A stretch of DNA of 64,000 nt from Prinia subflava. Lineage: Eukaryota; Chordata; Aves; Passeriformes; Cisticolidae. Shown in pieces: positions 1 through 11,812 of this stretch. The notes under the pieces are model-generated. The model worked only from the letters and a program-made list of their open reading frames with translations. It was not told where the DNA came from and did not search any database. The translations under genes and the position numbers were made by a program. Where the stretch lies: the NCBI RefSeq assembly GCF_021018805.1, contig NC_086257.1, positions 15,496,693-15,560,692 on the forward strand, read 5' to 3'. Position 1 is the stretch's first letter, and the number at the start of each line of letters is the position of its first letter.

Positions 1-30
1 GCACAAATGACAAATTTTTTGTCTTCTTAC

Positions 31-143
31 CTGTACATTGTAAGTAGCATCATCCAGAGGGGGTGGGGGGGGAAAGGCACCTTGTGATGATGTGATATTC
101 CCAAGGTCATCCACAGGAGGGGGCGGGGGAGGAAGAAAGTCCC
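31..143 (-). CDS. LPP: LPP second coding exon (proline-rich, partial gene)
   Basis: This is an internal exon of the LIM-domain adaptor LPP, which acts at focal adhesions and cell contacts and shuttles to the nucleus. Read on the minus strand, a pyrimidine-rich acceptor (CTCTCTCCTAG) precedes position 143. The exon ends at 31 in ...GTACAG followed by GTAAGAAGAC, a consensus donor. Together with the single G from the upstream exon it encodes 38 residues and ends in phase 0 on a CAG codon. It starts GDFLPPPPPPVDD and contains AFPPPPPLDD, followed by ATYNVQ. The FPPPP core with acidic residues after it is the class of motif bound by EVH1 domains of Ena/VASP proteins, a known LPP partner. Length and both Pro runs match my recollection of mammalian LPP, while the stretch between them differs. 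The unusual G-run on the plus strand is simply the complement of the proline codons. LIM domains are outside the window. Confidence 0.93.
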
Positions 144-3100
144 CTAGGAGAGAGAATGGGAGAATTTAGACTCAGCAGCATTTCCCCACATCATGACATG
201 GATGATCAGCAGGAACTCTGCAATACTTTCAGCTCTGCCCATCAGTTTTGTGGCACAGGACATAACACGTTACTTAACTATGAAATGCTCAGCTTCACCC
301 CTCACTGCTTCAGGGGATGGTTAAGCAGCCAGTAACAGTGGCAGATGGCTTAGGGGTGCTTAGATTCCACAGCAAAGCAGCTCCACAGATCCAAGTCGCA
401 TCTCAAACCTGCCCCAGGCAACCACAAAACTTGCACTAATGAACACCCCATGTCTAACCTTGCAATGGATCCTATCCAATTGATTTCCCTCGTGTGCTAA
501 ACTATGTCAGCTCTTCTTGATCCCTATAAAGACAGCATCAGAGATTCTCTGCTACAGAAGACACACAGAGGGCTGGAGCTGGGGCCCAGAATCTAGACCA
601 GCCCATCTCCTGCCTCCCTGCTGCTGCCAGGCAGCCATACTCTTTGCATCTTCCTCTTCCTATGGGGACTTTATAGCTTCACGTAAAGATCTGCTGGGAA
701 GATCACAGGGTCTTCTCAGTGACAACAGCCACAGGATGGGCCAGGTGCAAGCACACGTGAATCCACGTCTCTTAACTCTGGATTTTCACAGGGGGGCTGT
801 CTACAAAATTTCTGGAATTCAACTTGCTCATGTTAATATTCCAAAAGTGCTGATGGAAAGACAAAGCAGCCTATACTGGCTGTGAAGCCATACAGCTTAG
901 CACAGAGATGGGAGGTGGGAGCAGAGAGAAGTTCTGCTTGAGAATTTCAGGGGATGTGGGACCACAAAGGAGAAAGAAAACAAGGACAGAGCAGCACAAG
1001 CTGCAGGCAGCAGGAGATGAAAGCACCTCCTAATGGTGGAAAAAGAGCATTTGCCATTAGCACTGGATTTGTCTCCAGGGAAGGCAGCTGCCTGCAATTT
1101 GGACCACTTTGGTATGTTTTTCTTTCTTCATATGAAGATTGATGCTGCAAGTAGAGCTGTTTGCTGTTGGCTCTTGTGTGTGCAGCATCTGGGATGGAAG
1201 GTTTCAGATTAATAAAAATGTGATATTTCACATATATAGGAACTATTGCTTTTGGAAGGAAATATGAGCTCCCTACTTGACCTTCCAGATCTCCATGCAG
1301 CATCACACTGCATTCAGGCCAGAGGCCCTCAGCACCACCCCTAAATGCCAAGGAGCAGGCTCCAAACCACTCAGGAAGGTGCTGAGCCAAACCCCTTGAC
1401 CTGCAGCCTTCTGGGCCACCTGTGCCCAGGTTTAAAGCCCTAGGCTCAGCCCAGAGCAGGCATAGGCACCAGCTGGGCAGCACTGCCAGCAGAGCACTTT
1501 GATGCTCTCTGCCATGGGAGGCAGATGGGTCTGCAGCCCTTGAAAGTTTTTCTCTTCTATTTCGAGTCACTCTCTGAATGACACGAATTTCTCCTAGGAC
1601 TTTCAGAGATGTTACTTACCAGGAAAGAAATTTCTTCCCGTTTTCCCCAAAATGAGCATGGATGGGACTCAAAAAAACCCTTCTGAATCCCTAAGAAAGT
1701 ATCATCATAAATACAAATGCTCAAAGACAGCTCAAAAACAACACACTGAAAACTAATTTAAGACAATCATGTTGCTCCAACACATAAAATCCCATGAAAC
1801 CCACTGGTTCATGCTATTATAGAGTTCAGGATTGATTTTTAAAAAACTTATGTCCAATAATATCTGCAGTATCCTCCTCATTGCCCTATAATTAATACAA
1901 TCTTTTATTTCAAATCATGTGAAATACAATATGAAATAAAAAGAAAAGTAGAGAGATTTTGAAATTAATTTCAAAGGGGTTAGTTCTAAAAAATGCTGGC
2001 ATATTTGAGTGCTTCTTAAACTTTTCTCCTTTGCTCTGAAAATGACCCTCCAACCAGCCAACATGATTTTACAAACAAATTCAACTCCAGAGGACAGACT
2101 TCCCAAGATTATGGTTCAGATGATGTTTCTCAGTTAGTCCTGGCTGCAATGCCAAAGATTGATCTCCCTGCACAGCACATTAGTCAGACACTCTTGCTTT
2201 ATTACAACCCTTCAAAACACCTAAGGAAAATCAAGGTAGAGAATGTGCTGGAGGAGATGAGACAGTGAAAGGGGCAGGTTTTCTGCATAAACTGAAGTCT
2301 GCATCTAACAATGATCACTAGAACAAACATAAACAAAATACCATTTTTGCCCCTTTGGAAGACCCACTCCTCCTGAAAAAAAACAACAACAAAAAAAACA
2401 ACCCCCCAAAAAAAAAACCCACATTGGCAAGGTTTTTCAGAAAAGGAGCAAAGGACAGAAAAAGAGCTCTCTCCTAGAGTTTGGAAGAAAATACTTCTTT
2501 GCAGTAGGAGACAGCTGCCTCTACCACATCCCAGCCCAGCTCTGCTGACTCCATCCTGTGTTAGATAAGCTGCTAGCTCCACTCTCCCCACAAGTGGGAA
2601 GGTTTTTCGACTGGGAAGCAGAGAGCAGATGCCTGATGAACTGGGGGGACCTTGCAGATGTTTGGCCTTTTCCTGGTCCTCTGCGAACAGATGGACCTTT
2701 CTCCTTCACAGCTTTGGTTATTTATTCTGCCACTGCGCCTTCCTCTTTCCCACACACAGCCACAGGACCCGCTGCTGTTCCCACTGCACTCAGGGAGAGC
2801 ATTCCCTGGGATGCAGAAGGGAAAGCTGTCACTGCATTATTTTTATTGGCATTGCTGGGAGTCTCCCTCCGGCAGGGAGGGAAGCACGCAGAGACTAAAA
2901 TCTGTGTCCTCAGCAGCACATGATTCTAGATGATGTGGGGAAGAAACAGGTCTAGGTTTGAAGGAGCGAAAGAGGAAAAGAACCTGAAAGCCAGCTTACA
3001 TTTCCTTTAAGCACAGTGTTCCTACAGTGGACCTTTGGGACCTTCTCTCACCCCCGGAGCTTTGCAAGTCAGATTTCACTTATTTAGAGCTGGGCAAGCT

Positions 3101-6100
3101 GTGGGAGGAGGCAGGAAACTCCACGTCCAGGCAGAGCATATCACTGCCACCCACTGCTGACCCTCTTCAGGGTCACAGAGCAAGGTGGGAGCCATCTGGG
3201 CAAGGGACCATCCCTGGTCTGCACAGATGCACCAGCAGCCACAGCAGAATGGGGCTCTGGGGTTACCAGTTAACCATGGGCTGCTGGAGGACACATCCCA
3301 CCCTGAGCACTCACCCTCTCCTCACTGACTGAACCAAGCTGCCCCTCTGTGAATAAGGATAAGATGGGCACAAGGCTCATTAGTATTGAGTCTTGTTCAG
3401 CACCAAGACCAGCATTTTGGTTGACTTTCACCTGACATCAGCCTGAACACTTGGATGTATTTCAGGTTATGAGGGTGACTGCACAGAGTTCTGTCAACAC
3501 AGAGGTATCAAGGCACCTCCAGAGTACTTCAGGGCAGGTGCAGAGACTTGCCCTCTAATGGCAAGTCTCTCCACGGAGGCAGCCTGGGCCAGGTATGTTT
3601 GGAAATAGGAAACACACCAAGACACAGCCTGCCTTCAGCTCGTACAATGAGAAATCTCTCCCTATTACCGTATGTTTAAGAAGAGAAAATAAACAGTCCT
3701 TGTTGCACCAGCTACTCACTCGCCCTCTGTACAGCTGTGAAGGCCATGAGTCAGCCTACGAGGGGGCTGTGCAGTGAGACACATGCCCAGCCCGGTTATT
3801 TCAGATACAGCAGCACAACGTGCCGCAAAACCACAGCTCTGAGCTCTCCTGCAGCACCTGTGCAGCTCCTGCACCGCAGCAGCACCCGCTGCAGCCACCA
3901 GGGACAGGACTGCCCACCCCGAGTGACAGAACACTTGTAGTTGGTTAATACAAGTGAGCAGGCAGAAATCAGGTGAGTCCATCATGGTTATGTTGGGAAG
4001 CAATAGCAGAGCCATAGTGATGCCTCCCAGGCCCCAGCCTGGCTTCTGGCTTCAATCAAATCTGTGCCACTGTAGATGCACTTGCAAGGTTTTACCCCTC
4101 TCCGTCCCCAAATTTCCCCTCTTACACTTTCCAAGGAGCTTGAAACATTTCACTATTACACTTTCAAATATACAAATATAAAATTGTTCAAAGCCCTAAC
4201 ACATAGCTACATCAGCACAAACCTGTCAGGGTGAATAGAAACTCACAGAATTTTTGCCACTGGCTGCCTGATGCCTTCTGGGTGCAAGAATGAGCTGAGA
4301 AAAACATTCTGTCTCACGCAGCAAACACCATTCTCACTTACAGGCTAACCTTTAAAATTTTAAGTGCACTTCATTTTTTGCTGGATCAGGCTCATGTCTC
4401 AAGTCTTTGTTTTCAGGAGACGTATCTGCCAGCCAGCAAATGAATTGTAGCACAGTAATTGCCTCCCCCCTTGACAGACAAAGTTGTTTAGACATTGAGG
4501 CTTTGAAACTTCTAGACTTGAAGAAGGACTCACATGTTCAGTAAAAGAGACTCTTTGGGAGAAAACCACAGAGAAACACGAAGAAGCAAAACACCATCTT
4601 TTTCACAAACAAGGATAAGCTCATGAAACCTATTAAACAAAAAACCTGGGCTTACACTGGTCTTCCCAGATCTCTGGCTGACATCTGAGGACTGCGTATC
4701 AGATGCTGATTTCAAGTTTCTCCTTCCAAGCAAAAATAACCCTTTCTGATTGTCATCTTAATAATTTCTGATTCTGAAGCTGGTTCAGAATCAGTTTGAA
4801 TCACCTGAGAAACACAGTTCAGCCCTGGCTCAGACTAGACTAAGGACAGTGATGGAGAGAACCCCCACTGATGTGTTTCCATTCTGATCCAGACAGACTA
4901 CATTTGGCAAAGTACTGAGCAGATAGAGGCACTGCTTGGTCAAGTATTTACCTTCTACTGCAGAAAGCCAAAGCTTTTAACATTGAAACAATTAAGTTTA
5001 CACCTAAATCCTAATTCATTGAGCACTAGACTAAAATCCTGTTGATGGAGGATACCATGAACCTGTATTCCACAGTGACCATTGCAGGAGCCTGCAGAAT
5101 ATCACAGTATTACTGCGTGGTCTGGGAAACTTCCTACTGCTAAGTGACACCACAGGATTTTTATAGAAAACTTCAGCTAGATGTGACCTGGTGCCTCCTA
5201 GGTGTGAATACACTTCTTGAGAAGTTTCCCAAAGTGAACATTTTCCTGTAGCATCTGTACTTAACACACATCACTAGGCAAGGAAAACACACAATTAAAA
5301 TCATGTTTTGTTCTCAACCATGTTGTGAGGAGTCACTGACACCACATCAATGCAGGGGAAACTGTTGCATGATGACACACCAGCTCCACAATCCACCTAA
5401 GCATGCCACATTGGCCTGTGATTCCTAAAATAAAGCACCTCCAACAACTCAAAGCACTGTTTAAATTACCACTCTTACCAATCACTAATCCTACCATTTG
5501 AACTACTTGTGCTAATCAGCTACTGTATTAATAAGCATGAGAAAGAAAAAAAACCCGCACACTGGCTAATTTCATCCTCAGCATTTAAAAAAGGAATACT
5601 GAGTCTGTCAGGTAGTTGCACTGAAAATTTACTTCACCACCTGCTAGCTGAAATATTGCCTTTATGGATTTACATTGTATTAAAAGGTCACTGGCTGTTT
5701 AAGTCTTAAACAGTTTTAATCATTCTAAAAGTCTCTTAACAGTAAGAAAAGGAAGCTCAGAACAAACAGCAGCAGGGATTCTAATTAAAAGGGCCAATTC
5801 ATCTAATTTTATTTGGGGTTAATTATTCAGGATTCACTCTCTGATGTGTAAGGAATAGCAATTAGTAATTTTAGTGATTTGAGGAACATTGGAGGTGTAA
5901 TCAGTTAAAATGAGTGAGTGTTTACAACACAAGATGTTGAATTAGTTTCTCCCAGCTGGAGAACAGGAACATTAGTCCCCTACAGTTCAGGACTATGAAT
6001 CGCAGTCCTGCTTAAAATATTCTCTTTAAATTAAAAAAACACAAACCAAACCCACCGCATGCCAACAATCATCTGGTAATTTTGTTTACTACATGGAAAG

Positions 6101-9074
6101 TCAATAGGAAACGTATACCAGGGCAGCTCACACATCCTCACCTCCACCTTCACCCTGCCATCCAACTATTTAAACCCCTGGGATTCACTGGAAACAATTC
6201 CCAGCAATTTTCATATCCACACAACTCTAGTCAGACTACCACCCTCTAGCCACACTGCCTTTCACCACAGCTGGCTGAGATAATGGAAGAAGCAGCCAGT
6301 GAAACTTTGAAATGTTAATTAACCTCACTGGTTAAATATACAGAGGAAAAATGACCGTGCGATTAACTTAAAACCTCTAGGTACAATTCCTCCTGCAAAT
6401 GCAAATCCAAAATAGCTCTGCTGGAATCGCTCTGGACTTCTTCCAGTGTTACTAGAGCCAGAACAAGGCACTAAAGCTTTCAGGAGAAGCAGATGAGACT
6501 CTGGTGGGGACAGAGGAGCCACGTGGGAGAGTGCCAGTGGGAAGATCCAGAGCCGGCTGCTTCCACATTCAGGTCTGAGCTGAGGCAGCAGTTCAAAGCC
6601 ATTTTTTACTCCCTCTCAAGAGATAACAGGGTTTTACCACCACTCAGGCATAGCCAGTGGGACTGGAGCTGGACCCCTTGCAAGTTTGTACGCACAGGTT
6701 TGTGACTGTTAAAAGGAGCAGCACTGGCACACCATGTCAAGCTCACTGCAAATGATGCAGCTTTTAATGAGCAAATTAATTTAGTACAAACAGATACTGT
6801 CTTTAGTGTCCTGTACAGAGACCTGTCACTCCAGCTCTGGTCACCAATGTGGGAAATCCCCTTCACCCCTGATGTTCCCTCAGAACTCACTGGCCTTCAT
6901 CTTAAAACACCCCAAAGGCAGTAATTAGCACGAGGGGAGGAGATAAGGGCTCAGTTCCCCAAATTATGCAAAATCTCAGCTGCTTCACCACAGTGGCTGC
7001 CCCTCGTTTTGACAACAATGGGGTTTTCTGATGAGACTGCGTTTCCATTCAGCTGGTGGCTGTAGACACCAAGTACTATCTTTCCTAGCAAATCCCAGCC
7101 AAAGGTCCTGCAGCCCCAGTGGTGGCAGGGAGGGGCAGGCAGGGACAACCCTGTGCTGGGTTGTCCTCCCACATGCACATCAGCTGAGCTTCCTACATAT
7201 CAGGCTTACAACACAAAGCACAAAGCCATGGACAGAAGGCTGCATTTTGATCTTTAGCTTATTTTTCCATACAACTGTGGGGCAGGGCACTCCATCTGAT
7301 GCCCATACCAACCTCTCTGCCATAGATATGACTCATGGAAAACACAACAGTCCTTTACTAAAGCTTAGTGAAGGACTAAAGTTGAACTGATGCAAGAAAC
7401 AGTCCATGGAACTTTAAAACTTCAATAACAATTTGTGCTAAAACAGAAGGCAGAAGAAGAACCGTTAAAAAAGCTCCAAGCACTGTTCCCTGTCATAGAC
7501 TTCTTTTAGGATGTTGGGGATGTCACTTAATCCCAATGTGTCTCTATCCACCAGCATGAAAAGCTTTCCTTTGCCTTCTCTGCAGTGTTTATTTGTAGAA
7601 GTGAGCATGAAGTTCATCTTACTTGTGCAGCAATTAGTACAATGAGACCTCACTTTCAGCTGCAGCTGCTCAGATGCAATAATGGGGACAAAAGTAGTTC
7701 TGAATGATTTTTTTAAATGACAGCAAACATCCTGCTAAGAGGGAGAGATTTCCATGTAAACAAGTAAAAATCAGGGCATCCAAGTCAGAAGAGAAAATTC
7801 TGTCCTGGAGAGGAAACAGGCTGCATTCCCACATACCATTCTTCTTCTCCGAGAGTGAAGGGTCCATGAACCACTCAACAAGGGAAACACTGCCTCACTC
7901 AGAACAAACTGGAACAGGTTATCTGTTTATTAGATTATGGTGTTGAACTCATTTGTTCATTGCTAAGAGCTTCTGACAAGAGTTGACATATGCATTAATT
8001 TACTAAAGAGGGTTGTTGTGAAGGAGTTGAAAAAAATGAGCTACACCACTAGATTAGGACCTCATTTTCCCTGGCTGCTGTTGCAAAGCACAGTGAAAGT
8101 GAGTCTGTTTATTTGGTCAGCCTTCTCCCCTGAGGCAGCAGACAGGGATATGATGTCCTTAAGACACAACCTATCTTATCTTCAACCAAACCCTCTCTGT
8201 CCCTAGTGATGAAATACAAAACACTGCACAGAACACAAAAAAATCCATTTCTCAGAGCTCTTCACTGCCGAGGGACTTCCTGAAGTTTTGGAAGCCACAA
8301 CCAACAGTTTTAAGCAGTGTTGTATTTATCTTTGTCTATGCCTGTTTTTGTATTGTTTTCCCATTTTGGGGGTGAGTTGCAATCTGAGCAGTCAGAGGAA
8401 ACCTGTGTTCTGCAGCCTTGGCTTGAGCCTCAGAGTCAGCAGAGGCCTGTGCTGCAGAACATCTGGAAGGACTGGATCCATTCTCTTTGCCCAGCATGTA
8501 AAAGAGAGGGAGAACAAAACCCACTGCCATAAGCAGACCATTCCTGGAGGAGAGGGTCAACCTTCCTCCAAGGTGTTCACTGAGTCTTCTGCTCCTGATT
8601 TGAGATACTGGAGCAAAACCACCAAGTGGGAAAGGCAAGTGCCATGCTCAGATGAGCTGTTCAAACAAATCCCCATGGACTAGTTTTCAAACTGGGTCAC
8701 TCATCCTCTGGGTCCTCCCATCCTCTTTGCCACCCCTCCCTATGTCACACTTACAAACATCCAGACTTGGGAGATGAAAGCAAAATGGGTCTTCATCAAA
8801 TGTATCTCAGTTCACTGTTTACACCAATACAAACAGCACTGGCTTTCTTCCTTCCACTGGAGTTAGTCAGTGCTACGGGGGAGCAATAAAGCATCTAGAT
8901 TTTCTTTCTACTATAAAATTATTTGCCTTCTAATTCATTGATGTAACAGTTGAATAGTAAATTACATGCTTAATCCCTGAAGATAATTTAAGATAAAATT
9001 AAATGTTAGATACATAGAATTCACCTTTATCATATTTTTTTTCAAAATAAAGAGCAATGCTCCGTATCCAAATT
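144..9074. other. Intronic sequence without recognised repeats
   Basis: This is the stretch of intron nearest the second coding exon. I see no CR1 tail, gene or RNA. It contains an A/C-rich simple tract at about 2376-2420, an 18-bp perfect palindrome at 1958-1975 and an 11-bp-stem hairpin at 4768-4794. The rest looks like ordinary AT-leaning unique sequence. Confidence 0.5.
2376..2420. repeat. A-rich simple repeat with AAC units and a C run
   Basis: Runs of A are interrupted by AAC units and a CCCCCC block. It is low-complexity intronic sequence with no coding role. Confidence 0.85.
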
Positions 9075-9160
9075 TCAGTGATGGATTTGGCAGTGTTAGG
9101 TTAATGGCTGGAATTGATGATCTTGAAGATCTTTTCCAACCTAACCAATTCTATGATTCT
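9075..9160 (+). repeat. CR1 LINE 3' end fragment
   Basis: The stretch reads as the terminal part of an avian CR1. It has TTTGGCAGTGTTAGGTTAAT, then a GATGATCTTGAAGATC-type block, TTTTCCAACCTAACC and the terminal ATTCTATGATTCTA octamer repeat. It is 5'-truncated like most CR1 copies and inserted antisense to LPP. Confidence 0.88.
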
Positions 9161-11374
9161 AGCTCCACATATAAATGGATAGCAATATATATTTATATGG
9201 AGTGGTGGTGGTTTGGTTCCTTTTGCTAAAAATGTCCCATGTGATCTGGCTAGAATATGGAACAAAATCGGGATTAAAATCAAAAGAAAATTAAAAAGGA
9301 GGAGGGTTGTATCTTTCCCTGTGTAGGAGGTGCTACCTGGAGGTGCTCTATATCCTCTCTACTGTACTTCTTGATAACAGAGAAACTAGAGGAGAAAACA
9401 AATGATGCAGACTTTCTCTTCTTGGAGATGAATTGTAACCTAAAACACAAGCTTTCCGTACCAAAGGCCATTTTCTAACATACTAAAGTTACTACACACA
9501 CTTATACTTGAAGTTACTGCCACATTGTGAGCAGAAATGCTTTAAAATTTACACACTTTTGCATAATTCAACAAAGTAACTGGTTAGGAAAAAACATGCT
9601 AAACTGACCTTTTAGACATGTAACTACATGTATTTTTCCATATTCCACAAAATCTCCTACCAAGAGCCATCCGTTCTTCTGTCTTTTCCCCACTCCAGAA
9701 CACTGCAGTGGGGAAAACAAGAGGAGCGAAAGCATTTCCCACCAGGAGCACCTTAAAATGGGCAAGGAAGAGGTGAATAACAGCAGGACAAAAAGGACTT
9801 CCCAAAGATGAGAATCATATTCCCATTCAGGACACGGATGACAGCAGAATTCACTCCCCAGAGTGACTCAGGCAGACTGCCTATCCTCAGAACACAAGCA
9901 GGGATAAACAGTGGCAGCATGGAACTTGTGCTGGTTTTGGGGGGAACGTAGGTCCCACCTTGCACTCCCAGCAGGAATGGATGTGACACAGCAGTTACCC
10001 AGGCACACATTTTAACCTTCTGACCATTCTGAGAGAGCAGTCAATCAAAGCAGCAGCTTTACTGTAACTCTGCTCAGCATGCAGTGCCTCCCTTCCAGAA
10101 AAAAAAGTCTTAGGGTCTGGCATTAGCCCAGAGCAACTGGGAGGGTGCCCTTGCCATGAAACACACCAGACCTAAAGCAGGGTCAACTATTTGGTGAAGA
10201 GATTGCTCCCAGGCTGAATTAAAACTTTTCTATTTAACTGACAGAAAACAAATTACTGAAATATTTGTGGATGTTGTTAAAAGGAATAATGCGGAAGAAA
10301 ATTAAAATCCTCTGCTAAGATTGTGGTTTTGTTTGAAAAGCCAGAGATTTTATTCTTAAAATAAAATGTTGTGGAAAAAAAAAATGGTAACAAATTGTAG
10401 TAACATATTGCTACAATTTCTAGGTTGGACTTTGGAAATCTTCAGTCTGAGGTTTGGTTTTTCCCTCAGAACTGCTACTTGGACAATTTTAGCTAAACAA
10501 AAAATTAAATTAGGCTAGGTGGGGAACCTCTCTTGATTTTCTTTTGTTCTAACTTCTTTTCCAGCTTTGCTACCGGAGAGTGCTAATCTATCCTTTTCAG
10601 ATTAATGATTGATCTTCATTCTAAATCCCCACTCTAATATTAATAACCTCTCAGAAAACAATTAAAATGGATATACTGTTTGAGTGTGTGCTCAGGGAGA
10701 AAGAGAAGAGGATAAATCTTCTGTGGTGACAAAAGCCTCTGTCACACTTGGAGGGCTGCTGATGCCTGTGGTGATGGACAGTGGTTATCCACTGTCTCAA
10801 ACATCTCCTCGTGCTGCCACAAGCACGTGCCTGGAGCACTGCAGGGCAAGGAGAGAGCAATCAGCAGCACAGCAGAAGAGGTGATGGTCCATCTCACCAC
10901 CTAACAAGAACTCCTCAGTGAGCTGGAAAGATGAGGCCTTTTTTCCTCCATCAGACAGAAGATGACGCAGAAGAATGACTTCCAAGTTGACGTTACCAGC
11001 AAGTGCAAACAGCCAGAGAGACAGCAGGTAGGCTCATTGCTTGGAAATTATTTTAATGCACAGAAATTCCTGGTGTGCTGAGGCTTTATGATGAATCATG
11101 AAGCCGACGTCACTCAGAGTTGCTTATCAGCTCTGAGAATTTTCTAGCCAACATCTCTATCTTCCCCATGGATCACAGCAAAGACAGAAGCGTCTCCCCC
11201 AATACCTAAGCAGTGCCCTGGAGCTGTGGACTACAATGTTTTGCCTCTTTTGCCTTTTTCCAGTCCCAAGTGAAGCAATGGGAAGGTTGTAGTGCTGCTT
11301 GCATATTTGGTGTCTTAAAGGGTTACAAGAGGAAAGCACATTCTCTGCCCTCGAAAGGGTGCACACAGATATTC
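9161..11374. other. Intronic sequence, no gene seen
   Basis: This is unique-looking intronic DNA between two CR1 copies. The only structured element noticed is a hairpin at 10392-10419. No exon-like open frame with family resemblance was seen. Confidence 0.5.
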
Positions 11375-11812
11375 AAGGATGCAGAGTTTTCTTAGAGGAT
11401 GGTCAGAGGGCTGGCAGATCTTCCTATGAAGACAGGCTTAATTGTTCAGCCTGGAGAGGGGAAGGCTCCAGGGGGAGCTAAGAACACCTTTCAATCCCTA
11501 AAGAGGCCCTACAGGAAAGCTGGGGAGGGACTTTTCACAAGGGCATGTAGTGGTAGGACAAGGGGGAATGGCTTCAAACTGAGAGTATGTTTGCATTTGA
11601 TACATGGAAAAAAATCTTTTCTGTGAGGTGGTGAGGCACTGGCACAACTTACCCAGAGAGGCTGCAGACTCCCCATCCCTGGAATTGCCCCAGGCTAAGT
11701 TGGATGGGGCTTTGAGCAACCAGGGGTAGTGGAAGGTACCTCTGCCTATGGCAGAGGAGGAAGAATTAGATGATCTTTAGATCCCTTCCAATCCAAACCA
11801 TTATTCTATGAC
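11375..11812 (+). repeat. CR1 LINE fragment (ORF2 tail and 3' UTR)
   Basis: At about 440 bp this is the longest recognisable CR1 copy here. It runs from AGGATGGTCAGAGGGCTGG through TTGTTCAGCCTGGAGAGG, GAAGGCTCC, a CCCAGAGAGGCTGC block and CCCATCCCTGGAATT. It ends with GATCTTTAGATCCCTTCC and ATTCTATG. Open frames across it are decayed or accidental. It is antisense to LPP, heavily 5'-truncated and not capable of movement. Confidence 0.92.

Noticed and set aside
52..72. G-rich run that could be a G-quadruplex
   Set aside because: It is the complement of the proline codons in the LPP exon. Structure is possible, but the run is explained by coding.
947..1570. 207-codon minus-strand open frame
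   Set aside because: It lies within the LPP intron, shows no domain or family resemblance, and its composition looks like translated non-coding DNA. A single frame of this size is expected in 64 kb of moderately GC-balanced vertebrate DNA.
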